In this document: in pieces, positions 1 through 10,536 of the stretch
Position numbering within the stretch: the stretch's first letter is position 1
How the letters are laid out: every line of letters begins with the position of its first letter
NCBI GenBank assembly: GCA_025463965.1
Contig: JAODBN010000300.1
Coordinates: 1 to 11,844 of the forward strand
From: Acidimicrobiaceae bacterium
GTDB lineage: Bacteria > Actinomycetota > Acidimicrobiia > Acidimicrobiales > Bog-793
Direction: 5' to 3'
Length of the DNA: 11,844 nucleotides
Notes under the pieces: generated by a model
What the model saw: only the letters and a program-made list of their open reading frames with translations
What the model was told of the DNA's origin: nothing
Database searches by the model: none
Translations under genes and position numbers: made by a program

Positions 1-438
1 GACGGCGTCGACCGAGCGGCCGAAGAAACCGGCGATCGCTCCCCACCGCACCCCGACCACCGTCGCCATCGCCGCTGCGGCGAACCCGACGGTCAGCGAC
101 GTCTGGCCCCCGAACATGATCCGCCCCAGGATGTCGAAGCCGTTTCCGTCGGTCCCGAGCGGGTTCGGCCCCCCCGGCGGGGAGTTCTGCGTCGAATTGA
201 GGAGCGCTTCTTGGCTGTTCGTCTGGTTGGTCGAGTAGAAGATCGGGCCGAGAAAGCAGAACAGGATCATCAACACGATGATCACGGCACCGACCACGGC
301 GAGCTTGTTCTCGACAAAGGCACGCAGCACCAGGCGCCACAGGCCAGCAGAAGGCTCGGGCTCAACCTCGCTCGGGCCCACATCGCCGCGCACGAGCGCG
401 GTCTCACCGGGCGTGAGCGGTGGAAGTTCGAGGCTCAC
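1..438 (-). CDS. DppC/OppC-type ABC transporter permease, N-terminal part (cut by window edge)
   Basis: Second membrane permease of an oligopeptide/dipeptide-type ABC importer. The first 146 residues are present and the frame stays open to the left edge. The start is GTG at 438, preceded by a good ribosome site (AAGGAG, 6 bases upstream). Residues 1-35 are a Pro/Glu-rich cytoplasmic tail. Residues 44-67 form the first membrane helix, followed by an extracytoplasmic loop. Residues 94-106 read LGTDGNGFDILGR, the signature of OppC/DppC proteins just before the transport domain, and a second helix follows at about 115-137. The EAA loop lies outside the window. It sits 33 bases after the upstream permease gene, so the two are co-transcribed and should form the heterodimeric channel. 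The substrate cannot be read from the permease; peptides are the family default, but nickel, sugars or other solutes are possible. Confidence 0.9.
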   Translation of the reverse strand, partial: MSLELPPLTPGETALVRGDVGPSEVEPEPSAGLWRLVLRAFVENKLAVVGAVIIVLMILFCFLGPIFYSTNQTNSQEALLNSTQNSPPGGPNPLGTDGNGFDILGRIMFGGQTSLTVGFAAAAMATVVGVRWGAIAGFFGRSVDAV

Positions 439-458
439 GGCTTGCTCCTTCCCGACCG

Positions 459-476
459 GCTGAGGTCGGCCTCAGC
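459..476 (-). promoter_or_regulatory. Small stem-loop over the stop codon of the first permease gene
   Basis: Perfect 7-bp inverted repeat (459-465 with 470-476) around a 4-base loop, read on the minus strand as GCTGAGG-CCGA-CCTCAGC. It includes the TGA stop (472-474) of the upstream permease gene and lies 10 bases before the AAGGAG of the next one. A ribosome finishing the first gene would melt it, so it may couple translation of the two permeases. It has no U-run and is not a terminator. The structure is seen; the function is inferred. Confidence 0.4.
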
Positions 477-1413
477 GTCGGCCATAGCGCACCCGGGGAT
501 CGACGACCGCGTACAGGATGTCCGATGTGAGCGACCCGATCACCACGGCCAGGGAGGCGACGAAGGTCGTGCCGAGCAGGAGCGGGACGTCATTGTTGAT
601 GGCAGCCTGAGCCGTCAAAAGTCCCATCCCCGGGAAGTTGAAGACGGTCTCGGTGATCACGGCGCCCCCGACGATGGAGGGAACCGAAAGGCCGAGCAGG
701 GTGACGATCGAGATCAGTGCGTTGCGCAGCGCGTGGCGAAAGAGGACTCGACGGGGTCCGGCTCCCTTCGCCTTCGCGGTGCGGATGTAGTCCTCGGAAA
801 GCACGTCCAGCATCGAGGAACGCATGTAGCGGCTGAACGAGGCGATCGTCGCCGAGGCAAGTGTGACCACCGGGAGGACGAGGGCGCGTGGATCGGCCAG
901 GATGCTGCCCACGCTCGAACCCTGTGGCGCCTCTACCGAGAACCAGTGGAGGTCGATCGCGAAGTACAAGATGAACAGCGTTCCAATGAGAAACGCCGGA
1001 GCGCTGTAAAAGAGGAAGGCGATCCCCGTCGCCACGTAGTCGATCGGCTTGTTGCGACGCACCACCTGCAGGACCCCAAGGGGGACCGCGATGATCACCG
1101 CCAAGGCCGTGGAGATCCCCACGAGCACGAGGGTCTTCGGGAGGCGCTCTGAGATGAGCGAGGAGACCGCCTGGTTGGACTTGTAGGAGTAGCCGAGGTT
1201 GAAATGCGCCAGGATCCCCTGGATGTAGCGGTAGAACTGGTCCCAGATCGGCAGGTCATAGCCGTTCGCCCGGTTGAACTGGGCGATCGCGGCCGGCGTC
1301 GCCCGGCTTCCGAGGACGGAGCGGGCCTCCCCGCCGGGAATGACGTGGGCGAGCAGGAACGTGAGCAACACGACGCCGATGACGACGATGAAGGCCTGGA
1401 CCACCCGTCGCAC
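472..1413 (-). CDS. DppB/OppB-type ABC transporter permease
   Basis: Inner-membrane permease of an oligopeptide/dipeptide-type importer. It is 313 residues from the GTG at 1413, a normal length for the family. Residues 6-26 form the N-terminal helix, ending in the family's H-x-I-PGG stretch. A periplasmic region with DLPIWDQFYRY and LGYSY follows, then five more helices at about 96-118, 128-152, 176-196, 232-255 and 278-305. The EAA coupling loop that contacts the ATPase is clear at about 211-232 (AKAKG, then VLFRHALRNAL), and the C-terminus has the usual DPRVRYG. The GTG has no ribosome site close by. An in-frame CTG at 1428 sits 5 bases after a GGGGGGAG run and adds the family-like residues (M)IAYL before V-RRVVQ, so 1428 may be the true start, giving 318 residues. 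It is followed after 33 bases by the partner permease. Confidence 0.93.
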   Translation of the reverse strand: MRRVVQAFIVVIGVVLLTFLLAHVIPGGEARSVLGSRATPAAIAQFNRANGYDLPIWDQFYRYIQGILAHFNLGYSYKSNQAVSSLISERLPKTLVLVGISTALAVIIAVPLGVLQVVRRNKPIDYVATGIAFLFYSAPAFLIGTLFILYFAIDLHWFSVEAPQGSSVGSILADPRALVLPVVTLASATIASFSRYMRSSMLDVLSEDYIRTAKAKGAGPRRVLFRHALRNALISIVTLLGLSVPSIVGGAVITETVFNFPGMGLLTAQAAINNDVPLLLGTTFVASLAVVIGSLTSDILYAVVDPRVRYGRR

Positions 1414-1515
1414 GAGGTACGCGATCAGGGCTGCTCCCCCCTCTTGGTGATGTCATATCTCATTGCACTACCTGTGTCGCACCATCGACCGAACCGATTC
1501 GGGGGCGATACGCGA

Positions 1516-1562
1516 CACCCCCGGTTGCCGGGGCGCCGTAGCGGCCCAGGCAACCGGGGGTG
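1516..1562 (-). promoter_or_regulatory. Long intercistronic stem-loop between binding protein and permease genes
   Basis: Perfect 14-bp inverted repeat (1516-1529 against 1549-1562, arm CACCCCCGGTTGCC) with a 19-base GC-rich loop, in which GGGC (1531-1534) can pair with GCCC (1544-1547). It begins 42 bases after the stop of the binding-protein gene. No T-tract follows on the transcribed strand, so it is not a standard intrinsic terminator. Stem-loops at this position are known in several ABC importer operons. There they protect the upstream message from 3' exonucleases or partly stop transcription, raising binding protein over permease. Here that role is inferred. A weaker 7-bp repeat (1474-1480 with 1512-1518) shares three bases with the left arm and encloses a 5-bp hairpin (1489-1502). 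Confidence 0.6.
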
Positions 1563-1604
1563 GTCACTCGACTTCGAGGAAGTCTATTCGTCCCCCGGGA
1601 GCGG

Positions 1605-3560
1605 CTACTTCGTGAAGTACCAATTCTCCGGGGTGACGGCCTGGAGCGGGTTCAACGGGGTTGCACCCTTCAGGCTCTTTTGGATCTCGTCGATGGGGTT
1701 CGCCACGTTCGGCTGGAACACCACCGGGAGCTGGTTGGCAAGGTAGTTCTCCCATTGCATCATGTTCGCCAGACCGGGCTTGAAGTCGGTCGCCGCGATC
1801 AGCGCGTCGTTGTGGGCGTTGCTGTAGCCGCCGGCGTTGGAGCCCGCACCCGTCTGGAACAGCAGCTCACCGGTCGGGTAGAAGTCCGGGGCGTAGATCC
1901 AGCCCGCGCCCCAGTTCTCGAAGTCCCAGCCCTTGTTGGTGGGCAGCGCCGAGCCGATCACCGTGTTGAACGAGCCCGAGGTCAGCGTCACGTTGATGCC
2001 GGCCGACGCCCACGAGGACTTCTCGGCGGTCATGAGCTCCTGCTCGGAGGCCGAGTTGTTCACGTACTGAAGGGTGAAGGACAGCGGCGAGCCCGCCGGG
2101 ACGCCGCACTTCGCCGCGTCGGTACACGTCGAGGTGCCATTGGCCTTGACGTCCCAGCCGTGCGCCTTGAGGAGCGAGACCGCCTTTTTCGGGTTGTAGG
2201 GGTACGGGTTGGACTTCTCGTAGGACGAGGCAAACGGGGTGGTCGGGTCGACCGGGACGGGCCCGTAGGTGCCCACCCCGTAGTTCTTGTAGATCTTCTT
2301 CAGGTACAGCGGCTGGTCGACCAGGTACTGGAAGGCCTGCCGGAAGTAGAGCTGCCTGAAGAGCTGGCCGGCGTGGCCGCCGACGCCCGCCGTCGAGTTG
2401 AAGTTGTACGGGAAGTAGTTGATGGCCCACCCGTACAGCGGGACGATGTTGAAGCTGCCGAGCCGAGGGTTGTTGGCACCTGGCTGGGTGACGCTCTTCG
2501 CCGCCGAGGTGATCTCATCGGCATGGATGTAGCCGTAGTTCAACTTGCCGCCGACGAGGGCGTTGAACTCAGCGCTTGCCGAGGTGAAGGGCAGCTCGAC
2601 GAACTTCGACAGCGTCGGCTTGACCGGTCCGGAGTAGTGCTTGTTCGGCACGAACGTCGCCTGGCCGCTCGTGGTGAACGCGCTCAGGTGCCAGGGGCCG
2701 TCGACCACCTGCCACAGCGGGTTCGTCGCGTAGGTGCTGAGGGAGTTGTTCGCACCCTTCGGGTTTGCCGGGTCGTAGCCCGACTCCTTCGACAAGAAGG
2801 TGTATACCGCCGCGCAGGACTTGGCGGCGGCCGAGACCGGGACTACCGACGGGGCTCCCTTGACCGTCACGGTCTTCACGGTCACTGCAGCGTAGGAAGC
2901 GGTCCCGCACGACTGTGAGCCAGCCTTCTGACCGCTCGCCGCGATGTCCCAGGCCATCGGCAGGGGAGTGATCTGGGACAGCTCGTTGTAGGTGAACCAG
3001 TAGGAGTTCACCGGGCCGTTGAGATTGAAGACGACCTTGGTCGGGGTCGGCGTGGTGATCGAGACCACGTCGTCAGGCATGGTGCCCGCCGCGTACCCGG
3101 CCCAGCTGCCCTTCTCGACCTTCAGCATGTTCATCCAGAACAAGACGTCGTGCGCGGTGACCTTCTCGCCGTTCGACCAGCTGTAGTTCTTGAGGTCGAC
3201 GGTCACGGTCTTGGAGCCGTTGGTGTAGGTCGGCTGCGCCGCGAGCGAGATGGAGGTGTTGAGCGTGGGCTGGCCGTTGTTTCCGAACCAGAAGAGCGGC
3301 CGAAACAGCAGGTACTGGAACTGGTTGATGTTCTGCACGCTGAAGAACTGCAGTCCCTCGAAGGGGAAGATGTAGTTGGGGGGCGCCTGGGCGCCCTCGG
3401 CGAAGGTGGCCGTGCCGCCCTTGACCTTCTGGGCGTGCGACGAGCGGGCTGCGCTGGTGTTCGCCGCTGAGCTCGCCCCGTTGGCGGCCAGAGCGAACAC
3501 CGAGCCCGCCACGACGGCGGTGGCGGCAATCAGACCTGGCCGCTTCCGCACACTTCTCAT
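1605..3560 (-). CDS. Secreted extracellular solute-binding protein, family 5 (oligopeptide/dipeptide ABC importer)
   Basis: Captures solute outside the membrane and delivers it to the two permeases encoded next. It is 651 residues, a little longer than the usual 530-600. The ATG at 3560 follows AGGAGG by 5 bases. Residues 1-8 are basic and 9-27 hydrophobic, with small residues near 26-33 suiting signal peptidase I. There is no lipobox Cys, so it is not an obvious lipoprotein, which is unusual for a monoderm Gram-positive binding protein. The mature part has SBP_bac_5 features: GGT at 48-50, a Leu/Phe-rich RPLFWFG near 87-93, the W-S-N-G-E-K-V-T-A-H-D-V stretch at 128-139 that marks these proteins, DGPWHL near 288-292 and FRQAFQYLVDQ near 406-416. 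The only cysteines are 218, 249, 479 and 485, close pairs that could form two disulfides. The ligand cannot be told from sequence; peptide is the default guess. Confidence 0.93.
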   Translation of the reverse strand: MRSVRKRPGLIAATAVVAGSVFALAANGASSAANTSAARSSHAQKVKGGTATFAEGAQAPPNYIFPFEGLQFFSVQNINQFQYLLFRPLFWFGNNGQPTLNTSISLAAQPTYTNGSKTVTVDLKNYSWSNGEKVTAHDVLFWMNMLKVEKGSWAGYAAGTMPDDVVSITTPTPTKVVFNLNGPVNSYWFTYNELSQITPLPMAWDIAASGQKAGSQSCGTASYAAVTVKTVTVKGAPSVVPVSAAAKSCAAVYTFLSKESGYDPANPKGANNSLSTYATNPLWQVVDGPWHLSAFTTSGQATFVPNKHYSGPVKPTLSKFVELPFTSASAEFNALVGGKLNYGYIHADEITSAAKSVTQPGANNPRLGSFNIVPLYGWAINYFPYNFNSTAGVGGHAGQLFRQLYFRQAFQYLVDQPLYLKKIYKNYGVGTYGPVPVDPTTPFASSYEKSNPYPYNPKKAVSLLKAHGWDVKANGTSTCTDAAKCGVPAGSPLSFTLQYVNNSASEQELMTAEKSSWASAGINVTLTSGSFNTVIGSALPTNKGWDFENWGAGWIYAPDFYPTGELLFQTGAGSNAGGYSNAHNDALIAATDFKPGLANMMQWENYLANQLPVVFQPNVANPIDEIQKSLKGATPLNPLQAVTPENWYFTK

Positions 3561-3607
3561 GTCTGCCTCCTGACACCGGGCCGGCCTTGCGGGCAGGCGG
3601 GATCACC

Positions 3608-3619
3608 CCCCACGTGGGG
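3608..3619. promoter_or_regulatory. 12-bp perfect palindrome, candidate operator
   Basis: CCCCACGTGGGG is self-complementary over 12 bases and lies 48-59 bases upstream of the binding-protein ATG, downstream of the TTGACA element. Its position and symmetry suit a dimeric repressor site for the importer genes. A 5-bp inverted repeat (ACGTT at 3620-3624 with AACGT at 3631-3635) lies directly beside it. No regulator is encoded in the window, and GC-rich DNA yields short palindromes by chance, so this is only a candidate. Confidence 0.3.
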
Positions 3620-3625
3620 ACGTTC

Positions 3626-3654
3626 GGGACAACGTAGCGCGTTCGTAATGTCAA
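3626..3654 (-). promoter_or_regulatory. Possible promoter of the importer genes (consensus -35, weak -10)
   Basis: The minus strand carries a perfect TTGACA at 3654-3649, about 90 bases before the binding-protein start, inside the 169-base gap after pyrD. At the normal 16-17 base spacing the -10 hexamer would be TTGTCC or TGTCCC, a poor match to TATAAT. A better TAnnnT-like hexamer, TACGTT, lies only 12 bases away. The gap, the new functional unit and the strong ribosome site argue for a promoter here, but its exact position is unproven. Confidence 0.3.
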
Positions 3655-3729
3655 GCGGTGCCTTGTCCGTGAACGCTCTGTGAGCTGTCCCAGGCAATCC
3701 GCAGACGTCCACGCTAGGCCGACCTGCGA
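3655..3729 (-). other. Spacer after pyrD; no clear terminator
   Basis: This is the upstream part of the 169-base gap between pyrD and the binding-protein gene. I looked for an intrinsic terminator of the pyrimidine operon and found only weak pairings: GCTC-TGT-GAGC at 3675-3685, and a 5-bp CGCAG/CTGCG pair about 20 bases apart near 3700-3728. Neither is followed by a T-run. Termination may be Rho-dependent, or some transcripts may run on into the importer genes. No small ORF with a credible ribosome site was seen. Confidence 0.4.
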
Positions 3730-4697
3730 TTATGAATTGCGCGCCGCGCCGACGATCTCACGCACGGTGGCGGCGCCCCGGTTGGCGCACCACGCCTCGA
3801 GCTCTTCGAGGACCCGCAGCGGGGCCCGCGGATCGGCCAGGGTGGCGGTGCCGACCTCGACAACGTCGGCCCCCGCGAGCAACAGCTCCGCGGCGTCCCG
3901 GCCGCTCGCCACGCCGCCCACCCCGACGATCCCGGCAGTCGGGAAGGCCGAGCGACAGTCATGGACCGCGCGCACCGCGACCGGGTGTAGCGCGCCGCCG
4001 GAAAGCCCTCCTCCCCCGGCTCCGAGGAACGGTCGGTCGTGCTCGGTGTCGATCGCCATCCCGAGCAGCGTGTTGACGAGGACCAGGGCCTCCGCGCCCG
4101 CTTCGAGCGCGGCGCCCGCCACCTCCACGAGGTCGGCCGCGTTCGGGGAGAGCTTCACCCAGCGAGGCCGTCCGCAGGCAGCGCTCGCCGTCACCGCGGC
4201 GGCGGTCGCCTCGCCAGAATGGGCGAACATCCTGCTCCGGTCCTCGAGGTTCGGGCACGACACGTTGACCTCGACCGCCACGACACAGGGCGGCGCCGTA
4301 GCGAGCAGCTCGGCGGCGCGGGCGAACTCCTCGACCGTGCGTCCCCAGATGCTCGCGACAACCGTCGCTCCACTCGCCTCGAGGGCCGGCAGCTCGTCCT
4401 CCAGCCACGCCCGTACGCCGAGCCCCTGCAGCCCCACGCTGTTCAGCATCCCGGCGGGAAGCGGGTGCACCCGGGGCGGCAGGTTGCCCGGCCACGCGGC
4501 CGCGGCGAGGGATTTCACGACCACCGCGCCGAGCCGAGAGAGGTCGAAGTAGGCGGCGAGCTCGGCGCCGTGGCCCGAGGTGCCGGCCGCGGTGGCGACC
4601 GGCGAGGCCAGGGTGAGCGAGCCGACGCGGCTGGACAGGTCGACGCTCGACCGGGACCCGGATCCGCCCGCGGCGTGCCGGCGGCGGCCGAGCAGGC

Positions 4698-4701
<4 letters not shown>
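3730..4701 (-). CDS. pyrD: Dihydroorotate dehydrogenase, class 1 type, FMN-binding
   Basis: Oxidises dihydroorotate to orotate, the fourth step of UMP synthesis. It is 323 residues. The GTG at 4701 overlaps the carB stop (GTGA), and no other start codon precedes the conserved domain. Residues 1-19 are a basic, Gly/Ser-rich extension absent from typical members; the core begins at V-DLSSRVGSLTL (20-31). Visible motifs are ATAAGTSGHG (36-45), the flavin-site Lys63 in VVKS, LNSVGLQ (86-92), NVSCPN (146-151) with the class 1 catalytic Cys149, VKLSPN (182-187), VNT (209-211), GGLSG (231-235), and the FMN-phosphate region VGVGG (259-263) with VGTA near 283-286. A catalytic Cys instead of Ser places it in class 1, and the sequence reads more like 1B, which normally works with the FAD/iron-sulphur subunit PyrK. 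No pyrK is adjacent. It is the last gene of the coupled pyrimidine block. Confidence 0.95.
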
Positions 4702-8122
<3,421 letters not shown>

Positions 8123-8123
<1 letters not shown>

Positions 8124-9229
8124 CAGCGGTGTGCCTCCATCAGCCGGGCGAACTGCTCAAACAGGTAGCGGGCATCGTGCGGACCGGGTCCCGCCTCGGG
8201 GTGGTACTGGACCGAGAACGCCGGCACCTCGGTGCAGGCGACACCTTCCACCACACCGTCGTTGAGGTTGCGATGGGTCACCACCGCCCCGGGGATCGCC
8301 CCGTCCTCGAGCGCGTAGCCGTGGTTCTGGCTGGTGACCTCCACTGCGCCGGTGGCGAGCCGCTTCACGGGGTGGTTCCCCCCGTGGTGCCCGAAGGCGA
8401 GCTTGTAGGTGGAGCCGCCGAGGGCCGCGCCGAGAAGCTGGTGGCCGAGACAGATGCCGAACAGCGGCACCGCACCGAGAAGCTTGCCCACCTCTCCCAC
8501 GAGGTGGCCAAGCGCTGCGGGGTCTCCGGGCCCGTTGGAGAGAAACACTCCGTCGGGGCGGCGCTCGAGCACCTCGCTGGCCGGCGTCCCCGCAGGCACG
8601 ACCTCGATCGTGGCGTAAGGCGCGAGGCAAGACAGGATGGTCCGCTTCATCCCGTAGTCGTAGGCAACGACTCGCAGCGGACCCTCACCGGTGCGGTAGG
8701 GCTCGGGCGTGGTCACCGTGGAGACGAGGTCCATCATCTCGGTGCCCCGTTCGGCACGCGCCGCGACAAGCAGCTCGGCCTCCGGCGCCGTCCCGAGCGC
8801 GCAGCACATCGCCCCGGCCTCGCGCAGGTGGCGGGTGAGGCGACGGGTGTCGACCCCCGAGATGCCCCCGATCCCGCGCGCGCTGAGGAAGGCCTCAAGG
8901 TCGCCGTCGGCCCGCCAGCTGCTCGGCCGACGCGCAAGGTCGCGCACGACGAGCGCCCGCACCGCCGGCGCGGCGCTCTCGCTGTCCGCTTCGGCCACTC
9001 CGTAGTTGCCGATGTGGGGGTAGGTGAACGCCACCACCTGTCCGGCGTAGGAGGGATCGGTGAGCACCTCTTGGTATCCGGACATGACCGTGTTGAAGAC
9101 GAGCTCGCCGGACGCCACGCTTTTTGCGGCGTCAAGCGCACCAAAGGCCTCGCCGGAGAACACCGTGCCGTCCGCGAGCACGAGCAGCGCCTCGGGCCGC
9201 TCGGCCCGGACATCGCGGGCGGGGCTCAT
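8123..9229 (-). CDS. carA: Carbamoyl-phosphate synthase small subunit (glutamine amidotransferase)
   Basis: Hydrolyses glutamine and passes ammonia to CarB. It is 368 residues, normal for the family. The ATG at 9229 forms an ATGA overlap with the pyrC stop and has GGGGAGG 7 bases upstream. The N-terminal small-chain domain (about 14-150) shows DGTVFSGEAFG (20-30), GELVFNT-MSGYQE (41-54), DPSYAGQ (58-64), PHIGNYG (71-77) and GISGVDTRRLTRHLR (122-136). The class I glutaminase domain (about 185-368) has VAYDYGMK (188-195), LSNGPGDP (230-237), GICLGHQ (258-264) with nucleophile Cys260, NHGYAL (302-307), and QYHPEAGPGPHD (341-352) with His343 and Glu345 completing the triad. The same frame stays open well upstream, but that extension has no homology-like content and crosses pyrC. 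With one copy inside a pyrimidine block, CarA and CarB probably also serve arginine synthesis unless another pair exists elsewhere. Confidence 0.98.
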
Positions 9230-10536
9230 CGTTGGGCCTCCCCGTCCACGACGACGGGCTCGCCCGCCACAAGGGTGTGCAGCACCCGGCCGGTGAGCTG
9301 GCGTCCGGCGAAGGGGGAGTTCCTGCTCCGGCTGGCCGAGCGGGACGGATCGACGGTAAAGCGCTCGGTCGGGTCGAACACGCAGACATGAGCCGCCGCC
9401 CCGGGCACGAGGGGCCCACCGTGGCCGCCCTCGCGATCCAGCCCGGCGATGCACGCGGGCTTCCACGACAGCAGCGAGAAGCACGCCGACGGGCTGAGCG
9501 CCCCGGTTTCCACGAGCGCCCCCCAGGTGGCGGAGAGGGCGGTCTCGAGACCGATCATCCCCGGAGGAGCGCTGTCGAACGGCTCCTCCTTGGCCTCGAC
9601 GGGGTGGGGAGCGTGGTCGGTGGCCACCGCGTCGAGCAGGCCAGAGCGGCAGGCCTCTCGAAGCGCCGCGATGTCGGCTGCGGTGCGAAGGGGCGGGTTC
9701 ACCTTGAAGACGGGATCGAAGGAGGCGACCTCCTCGTCGGTCAGGCACAGGTGGTGCGGAGTGACCTCGGCGGTCACCGGGAGCCCCTCGGCACGAGCTG
9801 CGGCCAAGAGCGCGAGCGAGCCGGCGGTCGACAGGTGCAAGAAGTGCATCGGAGAGCCGGTCAGCCGGACAAGGGCGATGTCTCGAGCGAGCATCGCCTC
9901 CTCCGCGAGCGCCGGCTGACCGGGGATACCGAGCCGGCTCGACCACGACCCCTCGTGCATCTGGCCCCCCGCGGCCAGTGCCTCGTCCTCGCAGTGCTCG
10001 GCGAGCACCACCTCGAGGTCCCCCGCGTACTCGAGCGCGCTGCGAAGCAGCCGGGCGTCCTGCACCCCCCGACCGTCGTCGGTGAACAGCCGCACGCCGA
10101 GGGCGGCCATCTCCCCGAGCGGGGCGAGCTGCTCGCCGGCACGTCCCTTGGTGATCGCTCCCGCCACCGCGACCTCGACCAGGGCGCCCGCGCCGAGCGC
10201 CAGCACGTCTCGTACCATCGAGGCGGAGTCGATGGCCGGAATGGTGTTCGGCATCGCCACGACCGCGCTGTAGCCACCGAGCGCCGCCGCCCGGGCCCCG
10301 CTCGCCACGGTCTCGGCCCGCTCCCCGCCCGGCTCGCGCAGGTGGGTGTGCAGGTCGACGAGCCCCGGAGAGACGTAACAGCCCCCGGCCTCGAGCACGA
10401 GGGCCCCTCGAGGTGCGTCGAGATCCGGTCCCACGGCCGCGACCCGGCCGTCCTCGACCAACAGGTCGGCACGGCGCTCGCCGCCGGGGCCGACGATGGT
10501 GCCACCGTGCACGAGGATCGAGGTGCGCTCACTCAT
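9226..10536 (-). CDS. pyrC: Dihydroorotase, class I
   Basis: Reversibly cyclises carbamoyl aspartate to dihydroorotate, the third step. It is 436 residues, typical of class I enzymes. The ATG at 10536 overlaps the pyrB stop (ATGA), with GAGGG 6 bases upstream. Zinc and active-site motifs of the amidohydrolase barrel are visible: DLHTHLREPG (61-70) with His63 and His65, AMPNT (94-98), FTDDG (151-155) at the position of the bridging Asp of class I enzymes, the second metal-site His181 in AEHCED, His234 in HFLHLS, EVTPHHL (257-263), KVNPPLR (278-284), and DHAPH (307-311) with catalytic Asp307. The C-terminal strand region ends with SPFAGRQLTGRV (407-418), the usual close of this family. Class I dihydroorotase from Aquifex works in a complex with ATCase. 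The tight coupling to pyrB fits such a complex here, but that is inference. Confidence 0.97.
   Translation of the reverse strand: MSERTSILVHGGTIVGPGGERRADLLVEDGRVAAVGPDLDAPRGALVLEAGGCYVSPGLVDLHTHLREPGGERAETVASGARAAALGGYSAVVAMPNTIPAIDSASMVRDVLALGAGALVEVAVAGAITKGRAGEQLAPLGEMAALGVRLFTDDGRGVQDARLLRSALEYAGDLEVVLAEHCEDEALAAGGQMHEGSWSSRLGIPGQPALAEEAMLARDIALVRLTGSPMHFLHLSTAGSLALLAAARAEGLPVTAEVTPHHLCLTDEEVASFDPVFKVNPPLRTAADIAALREACRSGLLDAVATDHAPHPVEAKEEPFDSAPPGMIGLETALSATWGALVETGALSPSACFSLLSWKPACIAGLDREGGHGGPLVPGAAAHVCVFDPTERFTVDPSRSASRSRNSPFAGRQLTGRVLHTLVAGEPVVVDGEAQR

Noticed and set aside
1516..1562. Intrinsic transcription terminator ending the binding-protein transcript
   Set aside because: The stem is strong but no T-run follows on the transcribed side, and the partner permease genes continue downstream. 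A processing or stabilising stem-loop fits better than full termination.
1606..1619. Palindromic TACTTC-GT-GAAGTA at the end of the binding-protein gene
   Set aside because: It lies in the last codons and the stop, is short with a 2-base loop, and can be explained by coding content. I give it no separate role.
1560..2918. 452-codon plus-strand open frame opposite the binding-protein gene
   Set aside because: Composition is Arg/Val/Gly-rich with no recognisable motif and no credible ribosome site, and the minus-strand gene has a clear family signature.
3675..3685. Terminator hairpin for the pyrimidine operon
   Set aside because: Only a 4-bp stem with a 3-base loop and no T-run; too weak to call.
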